Below are positions 49,496-58,024 of a stretch of 64,000 bases of DNA, in pieces. The stretch is from Gammaproteobacteria bacterium (GTDB lineage Bacteria; Pseudomonadota; Gammaproteobacteria; UBA4575), in the NCBI GenBank assembly GCA_022824965.1, contig JAJDYY010000006.1, positions 62,001-126,000 on the forward strand, in the 5' to 3' direction. Under the pieces are notes generated by a model. It was given only the letters and a program-made list of their open reading frames with translations, made no database searches and had not been told where the DNA came from. Positions within the stretch are counted from its first letter, which is position 1. The number at the start of each line of letters is the position of its first letter. Position numbers and translations under genes: made by a program.

Positions 49496-51223
49496 ATGCG
49501 CGTAAGTCAGTTCCCATTGTTGACCCTCAAGGAGTCGCCTGCGGACGCGGAGCTTGTGAGTCACCGGCTGATGCTGCGCGCCGGGATGATTCGCCGCCTG
49601 GCCTCGGGCCTGTACACCTGGCTGCCCCTTGGTCTTCGTATCCTTCGCAAGGTGGAAAACATCATCCGCGAGGAAATGGACAAGTCGGGTGCGATCGAGG
49701 TGCTGATGCCTTCCATCCAACCGGCTGAACTCTGGCAGGAATCCGGGCGCTGGGACCAGTATGGCCCTGAACTGCTGCGCATGCAGGACCGCCATCACCG
49801 GGAGTTCTGTTACGGCCCGACGCACGAGGAGGTCATCACCGACCTGGTGCGCCGTGAAATCCGGAGCTACAAGCAGTTGCCGGTGAACTACTACCAGATC
49901 CAGACCAAGTTCCGCGATGAGATCCGCCCGCGTTTCGGGGTCATGCGCGCACGTGAATTCATCATGAAGGATGCCTATTCCTTCCATCTCGACAAGGAGA
50001 GCCTGGAATCCACCTACCAGGTGATGTATGACACCTATGTCAGCATCTTCACCCGCCTGGGCCTGCAGTTCAAAACCGTGGAAGCCGACACCGGCAGCAT
50101 AGGGGGGAATGTCTCGCATGAATTCCACGTGCTGGCCGAGTCCGGCGAGGATGCCATCGCTTTCTCGACGGAAAGTGACTATGCCGCCAACGTCGAGCTT
50201 GCCCCGGTGGCAGCGGTGGAAAATACCGAACCCGGTGCTGCAGAATCGCTAGAGAAAACAGCCACTCCGGACTGTCACAGCATCGAGGAAGTGTGCGCGT
50301 TTCTGAAGGTGACACCCGGCCAGGTGGCGAAGACCCTGATCGTGAAGGGAGAAACGGAGCCGCTGGTGGCGCTGGTGCTTCGGGGCGACCATGAACTCAA
50401 CGCCGTGAAGGCGCAGAAACTGGAAAGTGTGGCCACGCCACTGGTGTTTGCCGGCGAACAGGAGATTGAGGCCCAGCTCGGCTGCAAGCCGGGCTCCCTG
50501 GGCCCCTTGCAGATGACTTGCCCGGTGATCATGGATCATGCCGCCCATGCCCTTGGAAATTTCGTGTGTGGCGCCAATGAGGAGGGGTTTCATTACACGG
50601 GTGTGAACTGGGGCCGGGACCTTCCGGACTTCGGCCAGCACGAAAGCCAGGACCTGCGCAAGATTGCCACTGGCGATGCCAGCCCGGACGGCAAGGGGTC
50701 GGTCATCGTCAAGCGCGGCATTGAAGTCGGTCACATCTTCCAACTGGGCGACAAGTACAGCACGGCCCTCAAGGCCTGCGTGCTCGACCAGGACGGGCGC
50801 GAACAGATCGTCACCATGGGCTGTTACGGAATCGGGGTCACGCGGGTGATCGCGGCGGCCATCGAACAGAACTTCGATGAGCACGGCATCCTCTGGCCGC
50901 AGTCGATTGCCCCCTTCAGTATCTCCATCATTCCCATCAATGCGCGAAAATCAGACCAGGTGGCAAAGACCAGCGAACAGCTGCACCACGAACTTGAAGC
51001 CCTGGGGCTGGAAGTGCTGCTGGATGACCGGGATTTGCGCCCCGGCCTGTTGTTTGCCGACCATGAACTGATCGGCATTCCCCATCGCATCGTGGTCAGT
51101 GAGCGGGGCCTGCAGCAAAACGAGATCGAGTACAAAAGCCGGCACGAAGCAGAAGCGCAGCAGATCCCGATGGAACATATCCTGGAGTTCCTGCAGGATC
51201 GGATCGGCACATCCCAGGGCTGA
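49496..51223 (+). CDS. proS: ProS, prolyl-tRNA synthetase
   Basis: Charges tRNA-Pro. The 575-residue bacterial-type enzyme starts [19 protein letters not shown] and has motif 1, motif 2 ([20 protein letters not shown], shortened) and motif 3 ([14 protein letters not shown]), with the INS editing domain inserted at about 225-400 that hydrolyses Ala-tRNA-Pro, including [24 protein letters not shown] (start [12 protein letters not shown]). The anticodon-binding domain ends the protein. Confidence 0.96.
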   Translation: MRVSQFPLLTLKESPADAELVSHRLMLRAGMIRRLASGLYTWLPLGLRILRKVENIIREEMDKSGAIEVLMPSIQPAELWQESGRWDQYGPELLRMQDRHHREFCYGPTHEEVITDLVRREIRSYKQLPVNYYQIQTKFRDEIRPRFGVMRAREFIMKDAYSFHLDKESLESTYQVMYDTYVSIFTRLGLQFKTVEADTGSIGGNVSHEFHVLAESGEDAIAFSTESDYAANVELAPVAAVENTEPGAAESLEKTATPDCHSIEEVCAFLKVTPGQVAKTLIVKGETEPLVALVLRGDHELNAVKAQKLESVATPLVFAGEQEIEAQLGCKPGSLGPLQMTCPVIMDHAAHALGNFVCGANEEGFHYTGVNWGRDLPDFGQHESQDLRKIATGDASPDGKGSVIVKRGIEVGHIFQLGDKYSTALKACVLDQDGREQIVTMGCYGIGVTRVIAAAIEQNFDEHGILWPQSIAPFSISIIPINARKSDQVAKTSEQLHHELEALGLEVLLDDRDLRPGLLFADHELIGIPHRIVVSERGLQQNEIEYKSRHEAEAQQIPMEHILEFLQDRIGTSQG

Positions 51224-51359
51224 TGCCAGGGAGTACGGTCCGGCACATGTTTGAAGAAGCTAGACCCGGCCTAGGGTTCTGTATTTTCTGTACATATTGC
51301 TGTACGATTTGCGGGGTTAGAAGGTAACCGTTCTGCGACATACCCACACTAAACCGGCC

Positions 51360-51689
51360 ATGATTTCCAAACTTCGTATTGCAGCCCTGATCACTGCAGC
51401 CCTATTTGTCCTGGCCTCGTGCGAAACCATCGAACTGACCTATGAAGGGGAAAAAGCACGCGTCTTGAGCCCCGACGATGTGAAGAACTGCCAGAAGAAT
51501 GGAGCGGCGACCGTCAGTATCGGCGAGAAGTACCTGGGCCTGGTACCCAAAAGCGCTTCCACGATCGCAAACCAGCTGCAGCGCCTGGCACGAAACAGCG
51601 CGATCCACATGGGTGGCGATACGGTCGTGGCGATGTCGAAAGTCGACCGCGGACAGCAGACCTTCGCTGTCTTCCGCTGCATCCCGTAG
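51360..51689 (+). CDS. DUF4156 family lipoprotein
   Basis: A 109-residue lipoprotein with a signal segment ending in the lipobox LASC (Cys at about 21), followed by GEKARVLSPDDVKNCQKNGA and a Cys near the C-terminus (VFRCIP). This matches DUF4156, small outer-membrane lipoproteins of unknown role with two later cysteines likely forming a disulfide. It follows proS by 137 bp and converges on the MNIO locus. Confidence 0.8.
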   Translation: MISKLRIAALITAALFVLASCETIELTYEGEKARVLSPDDVKNCQKNGAATVSIGEKYLGLVPKSASTIANQLQRLARNSAIHMGGDTVVAMSKVDRGQQTFAVFRCIP

Positions 51690-51750
51690 CAAGTCAGATC
51701 CCCACAACCTAACAGCCATAGGCAAACTTGCGGGTTAGCCACCTGTCTGG

Positions 51751-51773
51751 GTCGGGCCTCTTCTGGCCCCAAC
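51751..51773. terminator. Possible bidirectional hairpin between convergent genes
   Basis: GTCGGGCC and GGCCCCAAC form an imperfect stem around TCTTCT, followed by ACACTTTTA. It lies between the convergent DUF4156 and HvfC-type genes, a place where a shared terminator is expected. The mismatch and weak T-run keep confidence low. Confidence 0.35.
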
Positions 51774-51797
51774 ACTTTTAGCGAGCTCTGACCCGGG

Positions 51798-52652
51798 TCA
51801 GTCAGAATCGATTTCGAGACCGCAGAAGAACTCCTGGGCGGTCCATTGCTGGAACCACTCCCCCAGGCTGGCCGTGATCTTGTCCGCATCCACACCCTCT
51901 TGCTGAGTGCAGTTCTCCAGGGCCTCTCCCAGGGATTCACCGTCCTTGAGCCGGGACAACAGCAGGTAGCTCTCGTAGTCGAGATCTTCGCGCCAGACCG
52001 TGTAATTGCAGCGATACACCACGACAAATGCCTTCTGGGCCTGCGGGATGTCCATATGGCGGTTTTCATACACGGCGGTCATGTAGTCATTGACCGGGTA
52101 CTCCAACTCCAGCAGGTACAGGGCCGGGTTGAACTGCAGGCGGATGTCGGTCCATTTCTCTCCCGGAATGCCCTGAATCGCGTCCGGAGAGATCTTTTCA
52201 CGGTACGGGTCATCGAAGGCATCCTCCATGACCCGTTCAACCGTGGCGATGGCCGCCACAAAAGGCTGATGCGGGAGATCCGCGGCCTCCTTTTCCAGGT
52301 AATGCGGGAACTTGATGCTCAGGCGGTTCAGGTTGTAGTACGTCGACGGGTAACGCGTGACATAATCCCTGACCACCTGTTCGAACAGCTCCTCTCCGAG
52401 GAGGTGCTGTACCGTCGGGTACTCACCCGACATGATCTCGATGAACCGCCAGAAGTACATGTCGGCGTAGACCGAGATGCGCTCCAGCGGCGTCAGCTGA
52501 TCGGAAGGCAGGACGGTTTGTTCCAGATCGTAGGCCGCCGGGCTGTCCTGCCTGGAACTGGCCTCGACGCCAGCCTTGGCCCCCTCGGGGTGGCTGATGA
52601 CCTCATACAACCATTGCTCGAGGCTTTCCAGCCGCGAGTCATCACGAGGCAT
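51798..52652 (-). CDS. DUF2063 (HvfC-type) partner of the MNIO enzyme
   Basis: The 284-residue protein starts [20 protein letters not shown] and has the DUF2063 N-terminal helical domain with [23 protein letters not shown] (start [14 protein letters not shown]), [19 protein letters not shown] and a second domain with [23 protein letters not shown] sequence ([15 protein letters not shown]). DUF2063/HvfC proteins bind the precursor peptide and bring it to DUF692 enzymes. Its start overlaps the MNIO stop by 11 bp, so the two are translated together and likely work as a complex. Confidence 0.88.
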   Translation of the reverse strand: MPRDDSRLESLEQWLYEVISHPEGAKAGVEASSRQDSPAAYDLEQTVLPSDQLTPLERISVYADMYFWRFIEIMSGEYPTVQHLLGEELFEQVVRDYVTRYPSTYYNLNRLSIKFPHYLEKEAADLPHQPFVAAIATVERVMEDAFDDPYREKISPDAIQGIPGEKWTDIRLQFNPALYLLELEYPVNDYMTAVYENRHMDIPQAQKAFVVVYRCNYTVWREDLDYESYLLLSRLKDGESLGEALENCTQQEGVDADKITASLGEWFQQWTAQEFFCGLEIDSD

Positions 52653-53493
52653 GGCGTAATTCGGTCATGTGGCGGAATTGCGCCGCCTTCAGGACCTCGG
52701 CATGGACCTCTTCAAATGAAGGGATGTCGGCATCCCACTCGAGCAGCGTGGCCCGATTGCCGGCACGCCGGTGCACCTCGGCATACAGGTCCCACACGGG
52801 ATCGATGACCCGGCCGTTGTGCGTGTCGATGCAGTGCGTGCCCTTGTCGGTATGTCCCGCCAGATGGATCTGCACGACCCGGTCGTACGGGATCGCTTCC
52901 AGGTACGCTTGGGAATCCAATCCATGGTTGCGGCAGGTGACGTAGACGTTGTTGACGTCGAGCAGCAGTCCGCAGTCCGACTCCTCAGCCATGCGGGCGA
53001 GGAATTCCTCCTCGGCCATGGTGGAGTTGGCGAACGTCAGATAGGTTGAGGGATTCTCCAGAATCAGGGGCCGTTCCAGGAAATCCTGGACGGTGCGTAT
53101 CCTGTCCACCAGGAAGGCCAGGCTCTTCTCGTTATAGGGCAGCGGGTACAGGTCGTGGCCGTTCTTGCCATGCACCCCGGTCCAGCAGACATGGTCCCCA
53201 AGCCAGTGGGCGTTCACCCGTTCGGCCAAGGCCTTCAATTTTCCGAGGTAGTCGAAATCGATGGGGTCGGTACTGCCGATCGACATGGAGACCCCATGCA
53301 TGACGATCGGGTAGCGTTCTGCAATCTGGTCCAGCACGTGTACGGGATTTCCTTCGGTATCCATGAAATTCTCGGACATGATCTCGAACCAGTCCACCTG
53401 TGGCCAGTGCTCGAGGATATGATTGAAATGGACCGTGCGCAGCCCGAGTCCGAGTCCAAGGTCAGGAAAGCCCCAGCGGTTTTTTACAGACAC
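52642..53493 (-). CDS. MNIO enzyme (DUF692, MbnB/HvfB family), iron-dependent peptide-modifying oxidase
   Basis: TIM-barrel enzyme of the multinuclear non-haem iron family, which alters cysteines in ribosomal peptides. Conserved metal-site blocks are seen in order: [72 protein letters not shown] and [14 protein letters not shown] use the GTG at 53493 ([11 protein letters not shown] after the start) because AAGGTGG stands five bases ahead; a GTG three codons earlier is also open. It lies 163 bp after the Cys-rich precursor gene, with hairpins between, and its stop overlaps the DUF2063 gene. Confidence 0.9.
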   Translation of the reverse strand: MSVKNRWGFPDLGLGLGLRTVHFNHILEHWPQVDWFEIMSENFMDTEGNPVHVLDQIAERYPIVMHGVSMSIGSTDPIDFDYLGKLKALAERVNAHWLGDHVCWTGVHGKNGHDLYPLPYNEKSLAFLVDRIRTVQDFLERPLILENPSTYLTFANSTMAEEEFLARMAEESDCGLLLDVNNVYVTCRNHGLDSQAYLEAIPYDRVVQIHLAGHTDKGTHCIDTHNGRVIDPVWDLYAEVHRRAGNRATLLEWDADIPSFEEVHAEVLKAAQFRHMTELRHAS

Positions 53494-53520
53494 AGAAACC
53501 ACCTTGTGAATCAGAAATGC

Positions 53521-53539
53521 CTGGTAAGCATGTTACCAG
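53521..53539 (-). promoter_or_regulatory. Small inverted repeat ahead of the MNIO start
   Basis: A perfect repeat, CTGGTAA / TTACCAG, around GCATG lies 28 bp upstream of the GTG start. It may form an mRNA hairpin controlling MNIO translation or decay. Confidence 0.4.
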
Positions 53540-53560
53540 TAGAGAAAGTATTCAAGCAAT

Positions 53561-53594
53561 CGACAGGGGTATGCTGGATCCAGCAACCCTGTCG
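53561..53594 (-). promoter_or_regulatory. Intercistronic hairpin between precursor and MNIO genes
   Basis: CGACAGGG and CCCTGTCG enclose GCTGGATCCAGC, itself a perfect palindrome, giving a long two-part stem 62 bp past the precursor stop. No T-run follows, so it is more likely an RNA-stabilising or attenuating hairpin that lets the precursor be made in excess over the enzyme. Confidence 0.55.
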
Positions 53595-53655
53595 ACGCTC
53601 AAATCGCTTTAGGAAATATTCAGACCTTTACAACGAATAAGTTGCTAGGTTCTGC

Positions 53656-54036
53656 TTATCCTTCCATGTGGCTGGGGTCAACCGGAAGCTGGCATCCGCC
53701 CTTACCTTTACATGAATTTTTGCCGGCACAGCCGTTGTCACCTGACTTACAGCCGCCTTGGCATTTACAAGCATTTTGGCCCTTACAGGCATGCTTTTCG
53801 TACGTGTGGGCCGGGTTACAACCACCTTTGCCCTTGCATGAGTTCTTGCCAGCACAGCCGTTGTCGCTGCCTTTGCAACCACCCTTGCCTTTACACTCGT
53901 TCTGGCCTTTACAGGTATGCTTTGGGCAACCTTCGTGACCTGGATGACCCGCCAGGGCAACCGTCTGGCTTCCTGCCATCATTCCGGCCGCTGCAGCCAC
54001 CATCAGCTTATTAAAATCACGACGCTTCTTATCCAT
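53656..54036 (-). CDS. Tat-exported Cys-rich repeat peptide, probable MNIO substrate
   Basis: A 126-residue protein with the twin-arginine signal KKRRDFNKLMVAAAAG and an AxA cleavage site near residue 29. The mature part is two 34-residue repeats (H40-C73 and H82-C115) built from CKG-x-x-x and CKGKGGC units. Six core cysteines per repeat are spaced 6, 6, 7, 6, 6; an extra Cys at 92 and one at 37 make 14 in all. GGAGG stands 10 bp ahead of the ATG at 54036. Homologous low-complexity proteins accompany DUF692/DUF2063 pairs; I infer that this is the modified peptide, not yet proven. Confidence 0.85.
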   Translation of the reverse strand: MDKKRRDFNKLMVAAAAGMMAGSQTVALAGHPGHEGCPKHTCKGQNECKGKGGCKGSDNGCAGKNSCKGKGGCNPAHTYEKHACKGQNACKCQGGCKSGDNGCAGKNSCKGKGGCQLPVDPSHMEG

Positions 54037-54088
54037 CGTTATAGAACCTCCAACAATTGTTATGTGTGTCCTGCAGAGCAAGGCACAA

Positions 54089-54129
54089 TTTCTGTATACA
54101 GAAACGGTTGATCAACCTAGCGAATTATA
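54089..54129 (-). promoter_or_regulatory. Promoter region with two perfect palindromes for the Cys-rich peptide gene
   Basis: On the minus strand TATAAT (54124-54129) is followed by the palindromes GGTTGATCAACC (54106-54117) and TTTCTGTATACAGAAA (54089-54104). Both fall at or just past the expected transcription start, a typical place for a repressor site. The -35 element is weak (TCAACA at 16-17 bp). A third palindrome, AACAATTGTT, lies at 54052-54061 next to the ribosome-binding site. Confidence 0.5.
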
Positions 54130-54254
54130 CAGAATTGGACGTGGATGTTGAGAAAAATACTTGATTTAGCCTATCTATGGCTGAATTTGAAATTCTAATA
54201 TTTGAAAAATTATGAAAGAGTTTTGGATCACAGGGAACCTATATATAACTGCCC

Positions 54255-54419
54255 CTAGTCCCAACCACGACGAACATCGGTACTTTGGCATTTGGGACAT
54301 TGAATTTGATAGACCGGCTGATTGAGCCGCCGAGCCTCTCGACTCTCTTTCTCGTTGAGAACTGGTTTCTCAAAACGATGTCCGCAGTTTTTGCATCGGA
54401 AACGAGCTATTTCAGGCAC
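54255..54419 (-). CDS. Small zinc-ribbon protein, GTG start, overlapping the TIR gene
   Basis: A 54-residue protein reading (M)PEIARFRCKNCGHRFEKPV and, after a basic middle part, QCPKCQSTDVRRGWD. Two CxxC knuckles (CKNC and CPKC) form a classic zinc ribbon. It begins with GTG inside the last codons of the TIR gene (8-bp overlap), so translation is coupled. No further domain is present. A role as a metal- or nucleic-acid-binding partner of the TIR protein is inference from the overlap. Confidence 0.65.
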   Translation of the reverse strand: MPEIARFRCKNCGHRFEKPVLNEKESREARRLNQPVYQIQCPKCQSTDVRRGWD

Positions 54420-55356
54420 TAGTTACTCCTGCTTGTTGTATGAAATCTTCCCAGATTAACTCAGCAGCAGTCTCTGGGGTGAGCCTTTCCTCATGTTGTC
54501 CCAGTCCCACAAGTGTAGGATTGAGAAACATTTCATATTCATCGGCATCAACTGAAAGCATGCCATTGGCTGTATTGGATGGAGCGTCCTTCGAAAATGA
54601 ATAAGAGATATCACCAAAACCCATATTCTCACTACGACCATGTACAGTGATATGGGCCGTACCGTGCTCGCGTACTTTGTTAACGACCGTGCAGGTGAAA
54701 GAGGTAGCTGAAGGTGAGAAGAAACGCCCTCTTAGATCCTCTAAAGTATTTATCTCCTCAATCGCATTTTTGAAGTAATCCTGAATAATTCCAAATGCTT
54801 TCTCTCTATACTCGCTACGGTCGATTTCGTCGAAGTCGCGTTTGACTCGATAGCGGTGAACTCCCAGTTTGGTGGCAACAAGGGGGTTTCTTGCATCTTC
54901 ATTCACAGCTGCTTCCTGCATCTCTTCTGCCTCCAAAACTCGCCTCAACTCTTGCACAATATTCAGGTAGGCATTGTCTTTGTTCGTCCAGTCACTAATC
55001 GGCTTACCATCGCGTGGAAGTGTCTTGAGGTCACGAAGAGAAGTATTCTTCCAGTCACACGGCTTTATGATAATGGGTACTACTCGTGCATCACCTGAAT
55101 GATGACGCTCCATGGCTCGTTTCATCTCCCGTTCCATACAGTAGTCTGAGTCAAGAAAATCAGGGCTCACCAATAATAGGTACAGTCCAGATGATTCAAG
55201 CTTTTCATTGACCTCATCATCAATTTCACCACCTGCCATAATTTCTCGATCAAACCATTCTTCGATTTGTCCTCCACGGCGAAGAACAGCTAGGTGAGTG
55301 TGTAACCGTTCAAGAGCCGCTTGGTCATGATGCGAGTATGAGATGAATGTTTTCAT
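54412..55356 (-). CDS. TIR-domain protein with unknown C-terminal domain
   Basis: The 314-residue protein has an N-terminal bacterial TIR domain (about 1-140): FISYSHHD at 4-11, LLLVSPDFLDSDYCMEREM with Glu77 as the likely NAD-cleaving residue, RVVPIIIKPCDWKNT and the DGKPISDW block. Residues about 165-314 form a separate domain of no known family, with a beta-rich middle (FTCTVVNKVREHGTAHITVHG, shortened FTCTVVNKVREHG). The gene is visibly AT-richer than its neighbours, a sign of transfer. Bacterial TIR proteins often deplete NAD in phage defence; that is an inference here. Confidence 0.82.
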   Translation of the reverse strand: MKTFISYSHHDQAALERLHTHLAVLRRGGQIEEWFDREIMAGGEIDDEVNEKLESSGLYLLLVSPDFLDSDYCMEREMKRAMERHHSGDARVVPIIIKPCDWKNTSLRDLKTLPRDGKPISDWTNKDNAYLNIVQELRRVLEAEEMQEAAVNEDARNPLVATKLGVHRYRVKRDFDEIDRSEYREKAFGIIQDYFKNAIEEINTLEDLRGRFFSPSATSFTCTVVNKVREHGTAHITVHGRSENMGFGDISYSFSKDAPSNTANGMLSVDADEYEMFLNPTLVGLGQHEERLTPETAAELIWEDFIQQAGVTSA

Positions 55357-55471
55357 TATGAAAATGACTGCCGATTCCGCAGGCTGAGTATGCTGTGAGC
55401 CTAGATTTTCCTGCTGAAGGAGCTACCGATACAGGATGACAATTGACAGACTGTCTTTCTTTTCCTAGCCT

Positions 55472-55504
55472 AAAAAAAAGGGTGGCATAGAGCCACCCTT
55501 TTTT
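55472..55504 (-). terminator. Rho-independent terminator of the FadL-type gene
   Basis: GGGTGGC and GCCACCC face each other around ATAGA, flanked by an A-run on one side and a T-run on the other, so the stem can end transcription in both directions. It lies 20 bp beyond the stop of the FadL-type gene on the minus strand and insulates it from the TIR pair. Confidence 0.88.
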
Positions 55505-55525
55505 GTTTGGTCGCAGTACTTCAGA

Positions 55526-57052
55526 TCAGTACTGGAAGTTCCAAGTCAAGGCAAAGCCTGCATGCCATGACCATACATCAGCGGCAGTAGTCGTTGATGC
55601 ACCATCAAATAAAGGCAAGGGGGCTTGAAGGTTTGCCGTCTGGACAGGACCAGCGCTGTAGTGGTTGCGCTCCTTGAACTGCACGCCTACGTGGCCGTCG
55701 ATGTTCAGGAACGGAGCCAGGAAGCCCATATACCCTACGCCCAGCGTGGCACGGTGACGGTAGATAACCTCCGTCTGTGAGGCCTGCAAATACTCAAGTA
55801 CAGACTGCCCAAGATGCAATGGGCCATCTGCGACACTGGAGCCTATAGGTATGGCATTACAGGTTGTGGCTGAAGAGCAGACAAAGGGTAGTCCCTTGAT
55901 TCCATCAGCATCACGATCCGTCGGATCATCCGCATAGCCGTACCCAGCACGGAAGCGCCAGTTACCCATCTTCATCTGGGCACCAATGCTGTAGACCATC
56001 TGGTCCTCATACACATCACCCCAGAAGTCGGCCTCTTCCCAGTTCTTCCACATGACATCCGCTGCAATCAGGAGGTTACCATCCATGAAGGTCTCGTTAG
56101 AGATACCGATACCAATGGTACGTGGCTCCTCAATTGGAATTGAGGCGTAGCGGACATTTCCGCGTTGACCATAACCCTCAAAAGCATTGGCTGTGTCAAC
56201 GGGACCAGCAGGAACAGCAACTATATCATCGAATACGTGCTGCAATTCCGTCATGTAGAACAGGCCAAGCCGAGTACCTGGTACGATGTCGTCATAGGTG
56301 ATACCTAATGTACCGCGCACGCCAGTGTCATGTGTGACGCCAGAAGTGGCTGCCAGACCCAAGTCCAAGTAGGCATACGTGACTGTAGCTGCACCACCAA
56401 TGGAGACCTGCTCATTGAGTTCCCAGCCTAATGCGAAATTCGCACCCAGGACGATAAATTCAGCACCCAGTCCAAGTGTTTCCTCCACATGACGAAACTC
56501 CACACCAATACCAGAAACAGCCGTCAGACCAGCACCTAATACTGCAGGTAGGCCCAGAGGACGTAGATCCTGCGTTACGCCAACCTGGGGCACGATATAT
56601 CCCTCATTACCGTTGACCGCGTCGTCAAACGTCGCATTACTTATACAGAACCCATTTGCGAGAGTATCGCATCCCGGTGTTTGCAAGGCGACGCCTGCCT
56701 CAACTTGATCACCTAGATTCACATTGGGATGGTTAAGAACAGCATCTGGTACAGCTCCAGCATACGTCGGCAGGGCAAAAGCACCCGAGTGATCCAGACG
56801 AACTTCCGGTTTATAGTAGGTTGCACCAAACGTGAACTCCGTTCCCGTCCAGTCCGTCAATGCGGCAGGGTTACCAAAGATCGCGGACACGTTATCCAGG
56901 GGCTTGGCAATGCTGGTACCTGCCATTCCACCTGAACGCGGTGCCAGCACATTGTGCAGATCGTAGCCATACGGGCCCGCATAGGCAGTGCCTGAAATGG
57001 CCAACGATGCCAGCAGCCCAATTGCTAGCCATCGATTAAAAACTTCTCTCAT
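55526..57052 (-). CDS. FadL/TodX-family outer-membrane channel for hydrophobic substrates
   Basis: A 508-residue outer-membrane barrel with a signal peptide (GLLASLAISGTAYAGPYG, cleavage after TAYA) and the FadL hatch signature SAIFGNPAALTDWTG near 55-69. Many beta-strand segments end in a final aromatic, NFQY. FadL/OmpP1/TodX proteins move long-chain fatty acids or aromatic and aliphatic hydrocarbons laterally across the outer membrane. GGGAGG precedes the ATG. It lies on the same strand as the AlkB-type cluster, after a 767-bp gap, and fits as its uptake channel. Slightly longer than the family norm. Confidence 0.88.
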   Translation of the reverse strand: MREVFNRWLAIGLLASLAISGTAYAGPYGYDLHNVLAPRSGGMAGTSIAKPLDNVSAIFGNPAALTDWTGTEFTFGATYYKPEVRLDHSGAFALPTYAGAVPDAVLNHPNVNLGDQVEAGVALQTPGCDTLANGFCISNATFDDAVNGNEGYIVPQVGVTQDLRPLGLPAVLGAGLTAVSGIGVEFRHVEETLGLGAEFIVLGANFALGWELNEQVSIGGAATVTYAYLDLGLAATSGVTHDTGVRGTLGITYDDIVPGTRLGLFYMTELQHVFDDIVAVPAGPVDTANAFEGYGQRGNVRYASIPIEEPRTIGIGISNETFMDGNLLIAADVMWKNWEEADFWGDVYEDQMVYSIGAQMKMGNWRFRAGYGYADDPTDRDADGIKGLPFVCSSATTCNAIPIGSSVADGPLHLGQSVLEYLQASQTEVIYRHRATLGVGYMGFLAPFLNIDGHVGVQFKERNHYSAGPVQTANLQAPLPLFDGASTTTAADVWSWHAGFALTWNFQY

Positions 57053-57717
57053 TGGTTACCCTCCCAGTTATAAGTAGTCTTGTTGTATCGATTACGATGA
57101 AATTTGCTAAAAAAGTTTTGTTGAAATTTTCTTGTTCTCATGTCAGCCGTTATTCGCATGGATTGCGTCGCCTGACGTTTCGGTTTTGACAGAAGTTAGT
57201 ACAGATTGAAATGAGACTGGGACTGCGTATCGCGGTCAGTATCAAATCATATCCCCCCTTTCCTCTCTATCATGGCTTTGAGAAGCCTGGTTCTTATGTC
57301 CCTGCAGACACCCATCCTCTTGCTACGATCGTCTGCCGGGACCCTTTTATTTTCCCAGCTTGACGCTCCCTTGGACAGTACACTTTGCCCTACTTTGGCA
57401 AGCCCCTGTCAGCCAGACCACTATAGGCGCTGCATACTTGTCATATAAGTGTAACGAATATTACAGTGAAATCAAGGTAAATGGTACCCCGCAGCCCGAA
57501 TCACACCCTGAGGGAGACCGGCACAGATCACTGCCATTTTTCTTATTCGATACGGGCTCTCGCTTGGCCAGCCTCTAAAATGATCAAAACATGACCAGAT
57601 TCACACGCATAGCGGGTCAGGCCGGAAACACCTGGTAATAACCGCAGGCCAATCTCCGGTGAAAGCTGGTCAGGATTTCAGAAAGCGGGAAAGGGAGACA
57701 GGCTGCTCCCCCCGCGG
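57053..57717. other. Gene-free gap upstream of the FadL-type gene
   Basis: No supported gene. A 72-codon plus-strand frame at 57360-57578 has no ribosome-binding site or family signs. The FadL promoter should lie in the first 150 bp, which is AT-rich. The far end leads into the 57718-57745 inverted repeat. Confidence 0.5.
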
Positions 57718-57745
57718 GTCAAATCGGCAGGTCTGCCGATTTGAC
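57718..57745. repeat. Perfect 13-bp inverted repeat with two-base spacer
   Basis: GTCAAATCGGCAG and CTGCCGATTTGAC flank GT. It sits about 75 bp past the 35-residue membrane gene on the minus strand and has no T-run. It could be a dimeric regulator site for the FadL-type gene or a hairpin ending the cluster mRNA. Confidence 0.7.
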
Positions 57746-57819
57746 GAGCCTGGGATGGATTGCAACCCCCCCTTCGCAAATTGGACATGGATCGAGAGCT
57801 CCTGCTCCCGAACCGTTTT

Positions 57820-57927
57820 TTACATTGGAATTAAGCCAGCCAGGTATAACGTGAGTACGATCACAGCAACGCCAAAGACCATTGCGACCACGAATACCAT
57901 GGCATCATTTCCTCCACCATCAGACAT
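57820..57927 (-). CDS. 35-residue single-helix membrane protein
   Basis: Starts MSDGGGNDAMVFVVAMVFGV and ends with LAGLIPM; residues about 10-33 form one hydrophobic helix. A strong AGGAGG stands just ahead of the ATG, which makes translation credible in spite of the size. It is last of the co-oriented AlkB/GST run, 97 bp after the 146-residue gene. No known family; the size and place suggest a subunit that supports a membrane enzyme, like the small subunits of other oxidases, but that is inference. Confidence 0.6.
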   Translation of the reverse strand: MSDGGGNDAMVFVVAMVFGVAVIVLTLYLAGLIPM

Positions 57928-58024
57928 ACACGCCTCCTTTGTAATTGTTTTTGCCGCTAATTCTTATCATAACGCCTGAATATTATTTATGCGAATATCC
58001 AGGCCTGTCCAAAATCCAACCGAT

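Noticed and set aside
53656..54036. Methanobactin precursor
   Set aside because: Far too long and repetitive for MbnA, no MbnC or transport genes nearby, and the partner is a DUF2063 protein.
54412..55356. Thoeris or TIR-CBASS defence system
   Set aside because: No ThsA-like, nucleotide cyclase or SIR2 gene is next to the TIR gene; only a TIR / zinc-ribbon pair can be supported.
57360..57578. 72-codon plus-strand frame in the gap upstream of the FadL-type gene
   Set aside because: No ribosome-binding site, low-quality sequence and no recognisable domain.
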